Source: an uncultured Collinsella sp. (lineage in GTDB: Bacteria; Actinomycetota; Coriobacteriia; Coriobacteriales; Coriobacteriaceae). Taken from it: a stretch of DNA of 14,835 nucleotides. The notes beneath the pieces were generated by a model that worked only from the letters and a program-made list of their open reading frames with translations, made no database searches and had not been told where the DNA came from. Where the stretch lies: NCBI GenBank assembly GCA_937926755.1, contig CALBBA010000215.1, positions 1 through 14,835 of the forward strand, read 5' to 3'. The translations under genes were made by a program, and so were the position numbers. Positions 6,893 through 12,656 of this stretch are shown one piece after another; the stretch's first letter is position 1; each line of letters opens with the position of its first letter.

Positions 6893-8923
6893 CTACAGCT
6901 CGTTGGCCGCATGATACGCCGTGCGGATGGCGCTCGCAATGTCGGCGGTGCGCTCGCCCGAGCAGTCGCCCGCGCAGGTCACGGGCACCGTCACGCCGTC
7001 CAGGTCAAACGCGTTGGCCTTGGAGCCCACGGCCATCACCACATAATCGCAGGCGATCTTTACCGGCTCCTCGGCGCCGTCCTCGGTGGTGCGAATTGCC
7101 TCCACGCCCTCGTCGGTAATGGCGGTCAGGCGGGTCTTCACGTGCTGCTCCACGTTGTGCTCGGCAAAGTCGCTCATAATCAGCGGCAGAATGGTCTCGG
7201 ACTCGCCCGCGGCAATCTTGTCGAGCATCTCCACAATCGCCACCTCGCAGCCGTGCTGCAGCAGGCACTCGGCAGTCTCGGTGCCCACCAGGCCACCGCC
7301 AATGACGGCGACGCGGCCCGTAAGCTCCACCTTGCCGGCCAGCACGTCCCAGCTCGAGACGACCTTGTCCGAATCGGCACCCGGAACGGGGATGACCACG
7401 TCGTGTGCGCCCACAGCCACAATCGCGGCATCGGCGGCGTTGAGGTCCTCAGCGGTAGCGGCATGATTGAGCTCAACCTTCACGCCCAGGCCAGGCAGAA
7501 TCTTCTCGTAGTACTCGACCGAGCGCATGATCTCGTCCTTGCGCGGAGGCGCGGCCGCCAGCACAATCTGGCCGCCCACGTGGTCGCTCGCCTCGTAGAC
7601 GGTCACGTCGTAGCCGCGCTTGGCCGCCACACGCGCGGCCTCCAGGCCGGCGATGCCGCCGCCCACCACGGCGATCTTCTTGTCGCCCTCACCCGGCTTG
7701 ATGGCGATGGTCGCCTCGTCGCCGTTCTCGGCATTGAGAACGCACGAGATGTACTTGCGGTTTTGAATCGCGTCGACGCAGCCCTTGTTGCAGTTGAGGC
7801 ACTCGCGGATGGGCTCGCCCGTGGCGGCCTTGAGCGCAATGTCGGGGTCGCACATGAGCGAGCGGCCATAGGCGATGATGTCAGCCGCGCCGTCTTCCAG
7901 AATCTTCTCGCCGGCCTCGACCGAGACCACGCGGCCGACGGTTGCCACCGGCACGGAGACCAGGGCCTTGACGCGCTCGGCCACGGGCAGCGTCCAGTTG
8001 TAGGGCATAGCGCCCATGGGCGGAATGGTGTCGCCCATGTTGCCGGTGTGGTTTGCCTGCGCCACCTGGATCATGTCGATGCCGGCGCCCTCGAGCAGTT
8101 TGGCGAACTCGCAGGCCTCGTCGGGCAGCAGGCCGCCCTTGCCGCGCGGCGTGCCGTCGGGGTTCTCCATGATCACGGGGAGCTTGTACTCAACCATCAG
8201 CTGCGGTGCGGCTTCTTTAATGGCGGCGACGACCTCCAGCGCATAACGGACGCGATTCTCGAACGAGCCGCCGTACTCGTCGGTGCGCTGGTTGAGGATG
8301 GCCGAGCACAGCGAACCCACCAGGCGGTCGCCGTGGACCTCGATGGCGTCGATCCCAGCCTGCTGCGCGCGGGCGGCCGAGGCGGCGATGGCCTCCTTGA
8401 TCTGGGTGAGCTGCTCCACGCTGGCCTCATTCACAAAGTGCTGCATGTCGTGGTGCAGCTTGGCGTAGGCCTGCTTGCGGATCTCGTTGGACTCGGCCAT
8501 CTTGGCGGCAAAGGTCTCCTCGTCGCCGGCGGCCTTGGCCTCCTGCGCGGCCTTGGCGGCGGCCATGGAACCCATGACCATGCGGCCGACGCCGGGCACG
8601 TCGTACTCGGGGTGGAACAGCTGCAGCGCGACCTTGGCGCCGTGCTTGTGGACGGCGTCGGCCAGCGCCTTAAACGTGGGGATCTGGGCGTCGGTTGCCA
8701 GCTTGGGCGTGGGGCTTGCGGTCATGACGGGAGCGACGTCGCCGATGACGATGTAGCTCACGCCGCCACGGGCCAAGCGCTCGTAAAAAGCCAGGCTGCG
8801 CTCGCCGATGGAACCGTCACGCTCCTCGTAGCCGGTGGTCAGCGGCGGAAACATAATGCGGTTCTTGAGCTCAAGGGGGCCAACCGTAATGGGCTGGAGC
8901 AGCTTGGATGCAGGTGCGGTCAT
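6893..8923 (-). CDS. Old Yellow Enzyme/2,4-dienoyl-CoA reductase-like flavo-Fe-S oxidoreductase
   Basis: A 676-residue enzyme with the three-domain layout of FadH, enoate reductase and BaiCD. Residues 1 to about 365 are an FMN TIM barrel. A [4Fe-4S] motif CxxCxxxC-x11-C lies at C375, C378, C382 and C394. Two Rossmann folds follow for FAD (GGGIAG, 421-426) and NAD(P)H (GGGLVG, 542-547). Such enzymes pass electrons NAD(P)H-FAD-FeS-FMN to an activated C=C bond; the substrate here is unknown. Two oddities stand out. The usual HGAHGYL/EGYL active-site segment is replaced by HGDRLVGSLCS (197-207), losing the typical catalytic Tyr/His, and an Ala/Glu-rich insertion lies at about 117-170. The DEYGGSFENR signature is kept. 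The ATG at 8923 has AGAGAGG 7 nt upstream. It is monocistronic, with its own terminator. Confidence 0.9.
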   Translation of the reverse strand: MTAPASKLLQPITVGPLELKNRIMFPPLTTGYEERDGSIGERSLAFYERLARGGVSYIVIGDVAPVMTASPTPKLATDAQIPTFKALADAVHKHGAKVALQLFHPEYDVPGVGRMVMGSMAAAKAAQEAKAAGDEETFAAKMAESNEIRKQAYAKLHHDMQHFVNEASVEQLTQIKEAIAASAARAQQAGIDAIEVHGDRLVGSLCSAILNQRTDEYGGSFENRVRYALEVVAAIKEAAPQLMVEYKLPVIMENPDGTPRGKGGLLPDEACEFAKLLEGAGIDMIQVAQANHTGNMGDTIPPMGAMPYNWTLPVAERVKALVSVPVATVGRVVSVEAGEKILEDGAADIIAYGRSLMCDPDIALKAATGEPIRECLNCNKGCVDAIQNRKYISCVLNAENGDEATIAIKPGEGDKKIAVVGGGIAGLEAARVAAKRGYDVTVYEASDHVGGQIVLAAAPPRKDEIMRSVEYYEKILPGLGVKVELNHAATAEDLNAADAAIVAVGAHDVVIPVPGADSDKVVSSWDVLAGKVELTGRVAVIGGGLVGTETAECLLQHGCEVAIVEMLDKIAAGESETILPLIMSDFAEHNVEQHVKTRLTAITDEGVEAIRTTEDGAEEPVKIACDYVVMAVGSKANAFDLDGVTVPVTCAGDCSGERTADIASAIRTAYHAANEL

Positions 8924-8943
8924 GGATATTCCTCTCTTGTAGG

Positions 8944-8964
8944 CGCGGCGGCGATGATGCCGCG
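8944..8964 (-). other. Stem-loop in the presumed leader of the reductase gene
   Basis: CGCGGC (8944-8949) and GCCGCG (8959-8964) form a 6-bp GC stem with a 9-nt loop, about 8 bp upstream of the Shine-Dalgarno sequence. It may influence translation initiation. No known riboswitch is recognised, and the stretch 8965-9063 shows nothing else that I can support. Confidence 0.3.
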
Positions 8965-9065
8965 TAGTTGTCTAGAGGATATGGCATGGGGGTACAGCGG
9001 CACAACGAAAATCGGCGAATATCAGGTGGCGGCAGGTGGATGGGGGTGGGCGGGGTGGCCCTTCG

Positions 9066-9130
9066 GTTTGTCTCAATCTGTAACAGTTACGCGGCAAAAC
9101 TGGGTCTTACTGTTACAGATCGAGACAAAC
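9066..9130. repeat. Long inverted-repeat unit 1 of 3
   Basis: Two 22-bp arms (9066-9087 and 9109-9130) are complementary with one mismatch. The shared core is TCTCAATCTGTAACA / TGTTACAGATCGAGA. The 21-nt centre contains GCGGCAAAA and GGGTC, which recur in the other units. It could fold as a very stable hairpin or be a paired protein-binding site. Confidence 0.85.
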
Positions 9131-9134
9131 AAAA

Positions 9135-9222
9135 CCCGCCTGCTAGAAAATCTCAATCTATAACAACAACTCGGCAAAATCCGTCCCTCGTGTTACAGAT
9201 TTAGACAAACCGTCCAGGCGGG
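9135..9222. repeat. Long inverted-repeat unit 2 of 3, with an outer GC clamp
   Basis: The core arms TCTCAATCTATAACA (9151-9165) and TGTTACAGATTTAGA (9191-9205) pair with two mismatches around a 25-nt centre containing CGGCAAAA and GTC. A second, concentric dyad CCCGCCTG (9135-9142) / CAGGCGGG (9215-9222) encloses the unit. The right arm extended to CAAACCG (9212) also matches the left arm of unit 1 (9064-9085) with one mismatch over 22 bp, so units 1 and 2 are together bounded by an inverted repeat. Confidence 0.8.
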
Positions 9223-9231
9223 GACTCAACA

Positions 9232-9286
9232 TCTCAATCTGTAACACCTAGCCGCCCAAATCGGGTCTAGATGTTACAGATCGAGA
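9232..9286. repeat. Long inverted-repeat unit 3 of 3
   Basis: TCTCAATCTGTAACA (9232-9246) and TGTTACAGATCGAGA (9272-9286) pair with one mismatch around a 25-nt centre with CCGCCCAAA and GGGTC. It begins 81 bp after unit 2, which begins 80 bp after unit 1. The right arm is followed by TTTTGTTT, so a plus-strand transcript could terminate here. Confidence 0.83.
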
Positions 9287-9309
9287 TTTTGTTTGAGAGG
9301 CTGAGAATT

Positions 9310-9327
9310 GGACCGAAAACACGGTCC
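9310..9327. other. Small perfect stem-loop near the tRNA 3' side
   Basis: GGACCG (9310-9315) and CGGTCC (9322-9327) flank a 6-nt loop. It lies just beyond the tRNA terminator on the minus strand, without a T-run. It may back up termination; otherwise its role is unknown. Confidence 0.4.
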
Positions 9328-9336
9328 CGGAATAAC

Positions 9337-9366
9337 AAAAAAGCTCGCCGGCTAGGCCGACGAGCT
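9337..9366 (-). terminator. Intrinsic terminator of the tRNA-fMet gene
   Basis: On the minus strand AGCTCGTCGGC-CTA-GCCGGCGAGCT forms an 11-bp stem with one U-G pair (9366-9342), running straight into a T-run (9342-9337). It begins 9 bp after the encoded CCA end of the tRNA. Confidence 0.92.
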
Positions 9367-9375
9367 GCAAGTTCT

Positions 9376-9452
9376 TGGTCGCGGGGGCAGGATTTGAACC
9401 TACGACCTCCGGGTTATGAGCCCGGCGAGCTACCAGACTGCTCCACCCCGCA
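9376..9452 (-). tRNA. Initiator tRNA-fMet (anticodon CAT)
   Basis: A 77-nt cloverleaf read on the minus strand: acceptor TGCGGGG / CCCCGCG, discriminator A and an encoded CCA (9378-9376). The anticodon loop is CTCATAA within a stem of CCGGG / CCCGG. The three consecutive G-C pairs at the base of the anticodon stem, the A11-U24 pair in the D arm (GAGC...GCTC) and a weak first acceptor pair (U1-G72, where E. coli has C1 x A72) are initiator features. They argue against an elongator tRNA-Met. The T arm GTAGGTTCAAATCCTGC is regular. It is a single-gene transcript with its own promoter and terminator. Confidence 0.95.
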
Positions 9453-9483
9453 ATGTCTGGGCGCCTCATGTGCGCAAGAAAGA

Positions 9484-9512
9484 ATATTACGTGGGAGTTC
9501 GGTAAACGGCAA
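9484..9512 (-). promoter_or_regulatory. Promoter of the tRNA-fMet gene
   Basis: On the minus strand TTGCCG (9512-9507, 4 of 6) is 17 bp from TAATAT (9489-9484, 4 of 6). The -10 lies about 31 bp upstream of the mature tRNA 5' end, a usual distance. Confidence 0.6.
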
Positions 9513-9587
9513 GGAAAATCTCGTAGAGCATAATTCCTTCATATTTAAACCCCTCAGCCCCTATCACCGTAAACGAATCGCAGCCGA

Positions 9588-9612
9588 GCGCCGTCGACGG
9601 CGCGTATACAAT
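9588..9612 (+). promoter_or_regulatory. Candidate coaX promoter -10 with a 16-bp palindrome
   Basis: A perfect 16-bp palindrome, GCGCCGTCGACGGCGC (9588-9603), lies just upstream of TACAAT (9607-9612, 5 of 6 to the -10 consensus) and would cover the spacer and -35 zone. No good -35 hexamer is present. The layout would suit a regulator-dependent or repressed promoter about 37 bp before the coaX start. This is inferred from position only. Confidence 0.4.
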
Positions 9613-9648
9613 GGTGCGCGTCCTTTTATGCCAACACCGGGAGTAGAC

Positions 9649-10422
9649 ATGCTGCTCGCTATCGATATGGGAAACACGCAGACGGCCATGGGCCTGTTTG
9701 ACGGAGACGAGCTGGTGCAGTCGTGGCGCATGCCCACCGACCGCTCCTATACCGCCGACGAGATCCATGTGCGCCTGATGGGCTTCTTTAAGATGTACGG
9801 CCTTTCGCTCGATGCGGTCGACGCGATCGCCTTTGCCGGCGTGGTGCCGCAGCTCTCGCGCGAGTGGCACGCCGTGGCCGACCGCATCGCGGCGGACGCC
9901 ATCGTCATTGGGCCGCAGACGGCGGCCGTGACCAAGCTGCGGGCGGCACGCCCCCAGGCCGTTGGTGCCGACCGCATCGCCAACGCCGTCGCTGCCGAGA
10001 CCTTCTACGGCGCTCCGGCGATCGTGGTGGACTTTGGCACCGCAACCAATATCGACGTCATCGACGAGGACGGCTATTACATTGGTGGAGCGATTGCGCC
10101 GGGCATCCGCATTTCGATGGACGCACTCGCCGCCCGAGCCGCCAAGCTCGCCAGCGTTCCGCTCGAGGCGCCCGAGCACGCCATCGGCCGTGATACCGAG
10201 GAGTGCATCAAGGTCGGCGCCGTAACGGGCGCCGCCGCCATGGCCGAGGGCCTGGTCGCGCGCATGAAGCGCGAGCTGGGGCGCGAGGATGCCACCGTTA
10301 TCGCCACGGGCGGCCTCGCCAGCATCGTCGCCGATTCGACCGACGCCTTCGACGTGGTCGACGGACAGCTCACCATCAAGGGTATCTGCGAAATCTACCG
10401 CCGCATGCAGGAGCTGGGATAG
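9649..10422 (+). CDS. coaX: Type III pantothenate kinase
   Basis: A 257-residue soluble kinase that phosphorylates pantothenate with ATP, the first step of coenzyme A synthesis. The CoaX motifs are present in order: the N-terminal phosphate-binding segment AIDMGNTQT (residues 4-12), GADRIANAVA, DFGTATNIDVI and GGAIAPGIRIS, all typical of the ASKHA-fold type III enzymes that are insensitive to CoA feedback. The ATG at 9649 is chosen because GGGAG (9639-9643) is 5 nt upstream and the conserved N-terminus begins here. The open frame extends further upstream but would run through the tRNA. It stands alone on the plus strand and ends in a hairpin terminator shared with the neighbouring convergent gene. 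Confidence 0.96.
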   Translation: MLLAIDMGNTQTAMGLFDGDELVQSWRMPTDRSYTADEIHVRLMGFFKMYGLSLDAVDAIAFAGVVPQLSREWHAVADRIAADAIVIGPQTAAVTKLRAARPQAVGADRIANAVAAETFYGAPAIVVDFGTATNIDVIDEDGYYIGGAIAPGIRISMDALAARAAKLASVPLEAPEHAIGRDTEECIKVGAVTGAAAMAEGLVARMKRELGREDATVIATGGLASIVADSTDAFDVVDGQLTIKGICEIYRRMQELG

Positions 10423-10453
10423 AGTAAACGCCAGGTCGCAGCAACCAGCCGCC

Positions 10454-10506
10454 AATCCTATTCCTCAAAATCGAAAATTTTTCAGTTTTGAGGAATAGGA
10501 TTTTTT
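10454..10506 (+). terminator. coaX terminator formed by hairpin element copy A
   Basis: Perfect 17-bp arms AATCCTATTCCTCAAAA (10454-10470) and TTTTGAGGAATAGGATT (10486-10502) enclose a 15-nt loop. The right arm runs into a T-run ending at 10506, giving a good plus-strand terminator about 30 bp after coaX. The same hairpin ends 6 bp before the stop codon of the convergent ATPase gene, so it also lies in that gene's 3' end. Its 41-bp core (10458-10498) is repeated twice upstream of the ATPase. Confidence 0.85.
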
Positions 10507-10507
10507 G

Positions 10508-11704
10508 CTAAGCCTCGCCGCACAACCACCTCGCCAGGTCCACGATCTGCACCCCATTGCGGTCCGTGGCCTCGTGATGCGTGCGGGCGAGAATCATCTT
10601 GGGGTACGCGTCGCCAATGCTCAGCAGTGGTGAAATCTCGCGTTCAAATGTCTTATCCGAGCTGATGTCGTCGCTCACCTGAATGTAGAGCTTCTCGCTT
10701 CGCTTGATTGCTACAAAGTCTATTTCCTTTTTATAGAGTACGCCGACGTATACCTCGTATCCGCGGCGCAGCAGCTCGATGGCCACCATGTTCTCGTACA
10801 CGCGACCCCAGTCCATATCGCGTGTACCGAGCAGTGCGTATTTAAACGCATGGTCCGCCAGATAGTACTTCTCGCCGCTCTTAAGGTATTTTTTGCCGCG
10901 AATGTCGTATCGACGAACTTTATAGAAGGCAAACGCATCGCACAGGTACCCCATGTACGTGCCGACGGTCTTGTTCGTAATCTTTAGCCCATCCGCATTT
11001 AATGCATCAGTAATGTTGCGTGCCGACGTAATGTTGGAAACGTTGTCCATCATGTAATCGGCAATGCGCAGCAGCGCCGATTCGTTTCTCACGTTATGCC
11101 GCTGCACGATATCTCTCACAATGAGCGTCTTAAAGACGTTGGAGAGATATTGATAGCGCTGCTCCTGCAGTGGATAAGGGTAAGAGCCAGACATGCCGCC
11201 GGTTCTCGCGTACTCATCGAAGTCGCGGTCGACCTCGCTCTCGTCGCCATAGAGACGATACTCCTCAAACGAGAATGGGAAAACCTCGATCTCGAAGGTG
11301 CGCCCCGTAAAGAGCGTCGACAGATCACTCGACAGCAAAAAGGCGTTCGATCCGGTGATGAAGATGTCGTACTGCTCGGATGCATGGAGGCTGTTGATCG
11401 CGCGTTCAAAGCCGTCGCACATCTGAACCTCGTCGATAAGCAGGAAGTTTTGCTTGTCGGACACTCGATGCTCTTTCACATAGGCGAGCAGGGCATGATA
11501 TTCGAGCAGGCCCTCGAACTCGTCGAGGTTGTAATTGATATGGATGACATTCGAATTGGACAGATTCGCCTCCACGTAATCGCGGAGGGCCTCGAGCAAT
11601 TTTGACTTACCGCTACGGCGGATGCCCGTTATGACCTTGATGTCCGGCACGCCAATAAGGCTCGTCAACGTGTCCATATATGACGTTCTATTGATGAGTT
11701 TCAT
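10508..11704 (-). CDS. AAA ATPase with C-terminal DUF4143-like domain
   Basis: A 398-residue protein of the widespread AAA/DUF4143 ATPase family, whose cellular role is unsettled. The N-terminal ATPase has a Walker A GIRRSGKS (27-34), a Walker B FLLIDE (87-92), a sensor-like TGSN (117-120) and the FTGR...FPFSFEEY segment typical of the family (132-149). The C-terminal half (about 200-345) matches DUF4143, a winged-helix plus restriction-endonuclease-like fold. Candidate acidic residues are E304 (YENMVAIEL) and D329 (EIDF), but IQVS stands where an ExK would complete a PD-(D/E)XK site, so nuclease activity is doubtful. The ATG at 11704 has GGGAGG (11710-11715) 5 nt upstream. Identical hairpins bracket the gene (copy A after it, B and C before it), suggesting a self-contained cassette. 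Confidence 0.88.
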   Translation of the reverse strand: MKLINRTSYMDTLTSLIGVPDIKVITGIRRSGKSKLLEALRDYVEANLSNSNVIHINYNLDEFEGLLEYHALLAYVKEHRVSDKQNFLLIDEVQMCDGFERAINSLHASEQYDIFITGSNAFLLSSDLSTLFTGRTFEIEVFPFSFEEYRLYGDESEVDRDFDEYARTGGMSGSYPYPLQEQRYQYLSNVFKTLIVRDIVQRHNVRNESALLRIADYMMDNVSNITSARNITDALNADGLKITNKTVGTYMGYLCDAFAFYKVRRYDIRGKKYLKSGEKYYLADHAFKYALLGTRDMDWGRVYENMVAIELLRRGYEVYVGVLYKKEIDFVAIKRSEKLYIQVSDDISSDKTFEREISPLLSIGDAYPKMILARTHHEATDRNGVQIVDLARWLCGEA

Positions 11705-11730
11705 TGGTGCCTCCCTGCGGTCTTCTATCG

Positions 11731-11771
11731 CTATTCCTCAAAAACGAAAATTATTCAGTTTTGAGGAATAG
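11731..11771. repeat. Hairpin element copy B (upstream of the ATPase)
   Basis: CTATTCCTCAAAA (11731-11743) and TTTTGAGGAATAG (11759-11771) form perfect 13-bp arms around a 15-nt loop, acgaaaattattcag. It lies 27 bp upstream of the ATPase start codon. A TATATT -10-like hexamer on the minus strand (11788-11783) sits just beyond it, so the hairpin would fall in the 5' leader if that is the promoter. Confidence 0.88.
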
Positions 11772-11814
11772 ACTCTGCAACGAATATACCTCGTTAAAGG
11801 CCGAGCTGGCTTAA

Positions 11815-11859
11815 TTCTATTCCTCAAAATCGAAATATTTTCAATTTTGAGGAATAGAA
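11815..11859. repeat. Hairpin element copy C
   Basis: TTCTATTCCTCAAAAT (11815-11830) and ATTTTGAGGAATAGAA (11844-11859) are perfect 16-bp arms. Aligned on the 13-bp core (11818-11858), the loop is again 15 nt (tcgaaatattttcaa) and in the same orientation as copies A and B. Core starts of B and C are 87 bp apart. Confidence 0.88.
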
Positions 11860-11885
11860 CCGCGATGCCACCCTGTAGTCGCGTA

Positions 11886-11918
11886 AAGACCCTCCCCGGC
11901 ACAGCCGAGGAGGGTCTT
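11886..11918 (-). terminator. Terminator-like hairpin after the biotin-ligase-like gene
   Basis: AAGACCCTCC (11886-11895) and GGAGGGTCTT (11909-11918) extend inward through CGGC/GCCG to a 3-nt loop. On the minus strand this is a 15-bp stem with one U-G pair. It lies 36 bp past the stop codon at 11955. The T-run is short (CTTT), so termination may be partial. The junction favours the minus strand because the wobble pair becomes a mismatch on the plus strand. Confidence 0.65.
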
Positions 11919-11954
11919 GTTGTCATCGCTATCTTTGAGCGCGGGCGCCTCGCG

Positions 11955-12656
11955 TTACAGTCCGCGAATCCGTACGGCCTCGGGCGGAAACTCCTGCTCG
12001 CCGGCATCGGTCTTGATGGTCGCGCGACCCCAGATGTCCAGGCCCGCAAACACACCGACCGCAAGCGGCAAACCGCTGGGCGACACCGCCGCGACCTGAC
12101 GACCCAGCAGTGGCACCATGTCAAAGTACTCGCCCAGCACCGGAGCCAGCGGGCCGGCGGCGCCCTGCGGCGTGTTGGCGGCAACTGCCCAGGTGTCCAC
12201 GCGGACCAGCACGGCGGCGGCCAATGCCTCGATCAGCGCCTCATCTGCCATATCCACGCCAAGCTCACCCAGCGCCGCACGCTCAATACCAACCGTCACC
12301 GCGGCAAACATGCCCGCAGCACCGGCACCGCCGTTCACGGCAACGCGCGCGAGTGACGTCTCAAACGCAGGCGCACCGCACACGATATCGCTCGGCCACT
12401 GGATACCCACTTTACCGTCAAGGCCCAACCCCGGCGTCGAAGCCGTGCCCACGAGCGCATCCATCATGCCCATCGCGGCCACAAACGGCAGGCCGTGGAA
12501 GGCGTGCATATTCACATCGGGGCGCACGACCAGCGAAAACGTCAGCGAAGCATCGCCCGCGCTCCACGCGCACCAGCCCGCGGACACGCCCTCGCGGCCC
12601 GCGTCACGCGCCGCGTCGAGCTCGGTACCGGCGGCAACAGCATTCATCTCGATCAT
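11955..12656 (-). CDS. Biotin-protein-ligase-like protein with degenerate active site
   Basis: A 233-residue protein with the BPL/LplA catalytic fold pattern: SLTFSLVVRP (37-46), then IQWPSD (85-90) where KWPND is expected, and a BPL C-terminal domain (about 183-231, ending EFPPEAVRIRGL). Biotin ligases attach biotin to carboxylases through an ATP-made biotinyl-AMP. Here the GRGRxGR nucleotide loop is not recognisable (AGREGVSAGW instead), the KWPND lysine is Gln, and the lysine of the K-L-A-G-I-L motif is missing. There is no N-terminal DNA-binding domain. Ligase activity is therefore doubtful; a binding or structural role, or a diverged enzyme, is possible. The ATG directly follows the folP-folK TAG (TAGATG), implying coupled translation. 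A second Met lies three residues in. Confidence 0.7.
   Translation of the reverse strand: MIEMNAVAAGTELDAARDAGREGVSAGWCAWSAGDASLTFSLVVRPDVNMHAFHGLPFVAAMGMMDALVGTASTPGLGLDGKVGIQWPSDIVCGAPAFETSLARVAVNGGAGAAGMFAAVTVGIERAALGELGVDMADEALIEALAAAVLVRVDTWAVAANTPQGAAGPLAPVLGEYFDMVPLLGRQVAAVSPSGLPLAVGVFAGLDIWGRATIKTDAGEQEFPPEAVRIRGL

Noticed and set aside
6911..9163. A 750-codon plus-strand frame opposite the reductase
   Set aside because: It is an antisense shadow of a gene with intact FAD, NAD(P) and Fe-S motifs, and has no domain of its own.
9064..9286. CRISPR array
   Set aside because: Each unit is a long inverted repeat with a conserved centre and there are only three. There are no unique spacers between short direct repeats and no cas genes.
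9376..9452. Elongator tRNA-Met or tRNA-Ile2 with a CAT anticodon
   Set aside because: The three G-C pairs in the anticodon stem, the A11-U24 pair and the weak 1-72 pair identify the initiator.
9271..9648. Long N-terminal extension of coaX
   Set aside because: The open frame continues upstream but would overlap the tRNA gene, its terminator and its promoter. A good RBS and the conserved N-terminus place the start at 9649.
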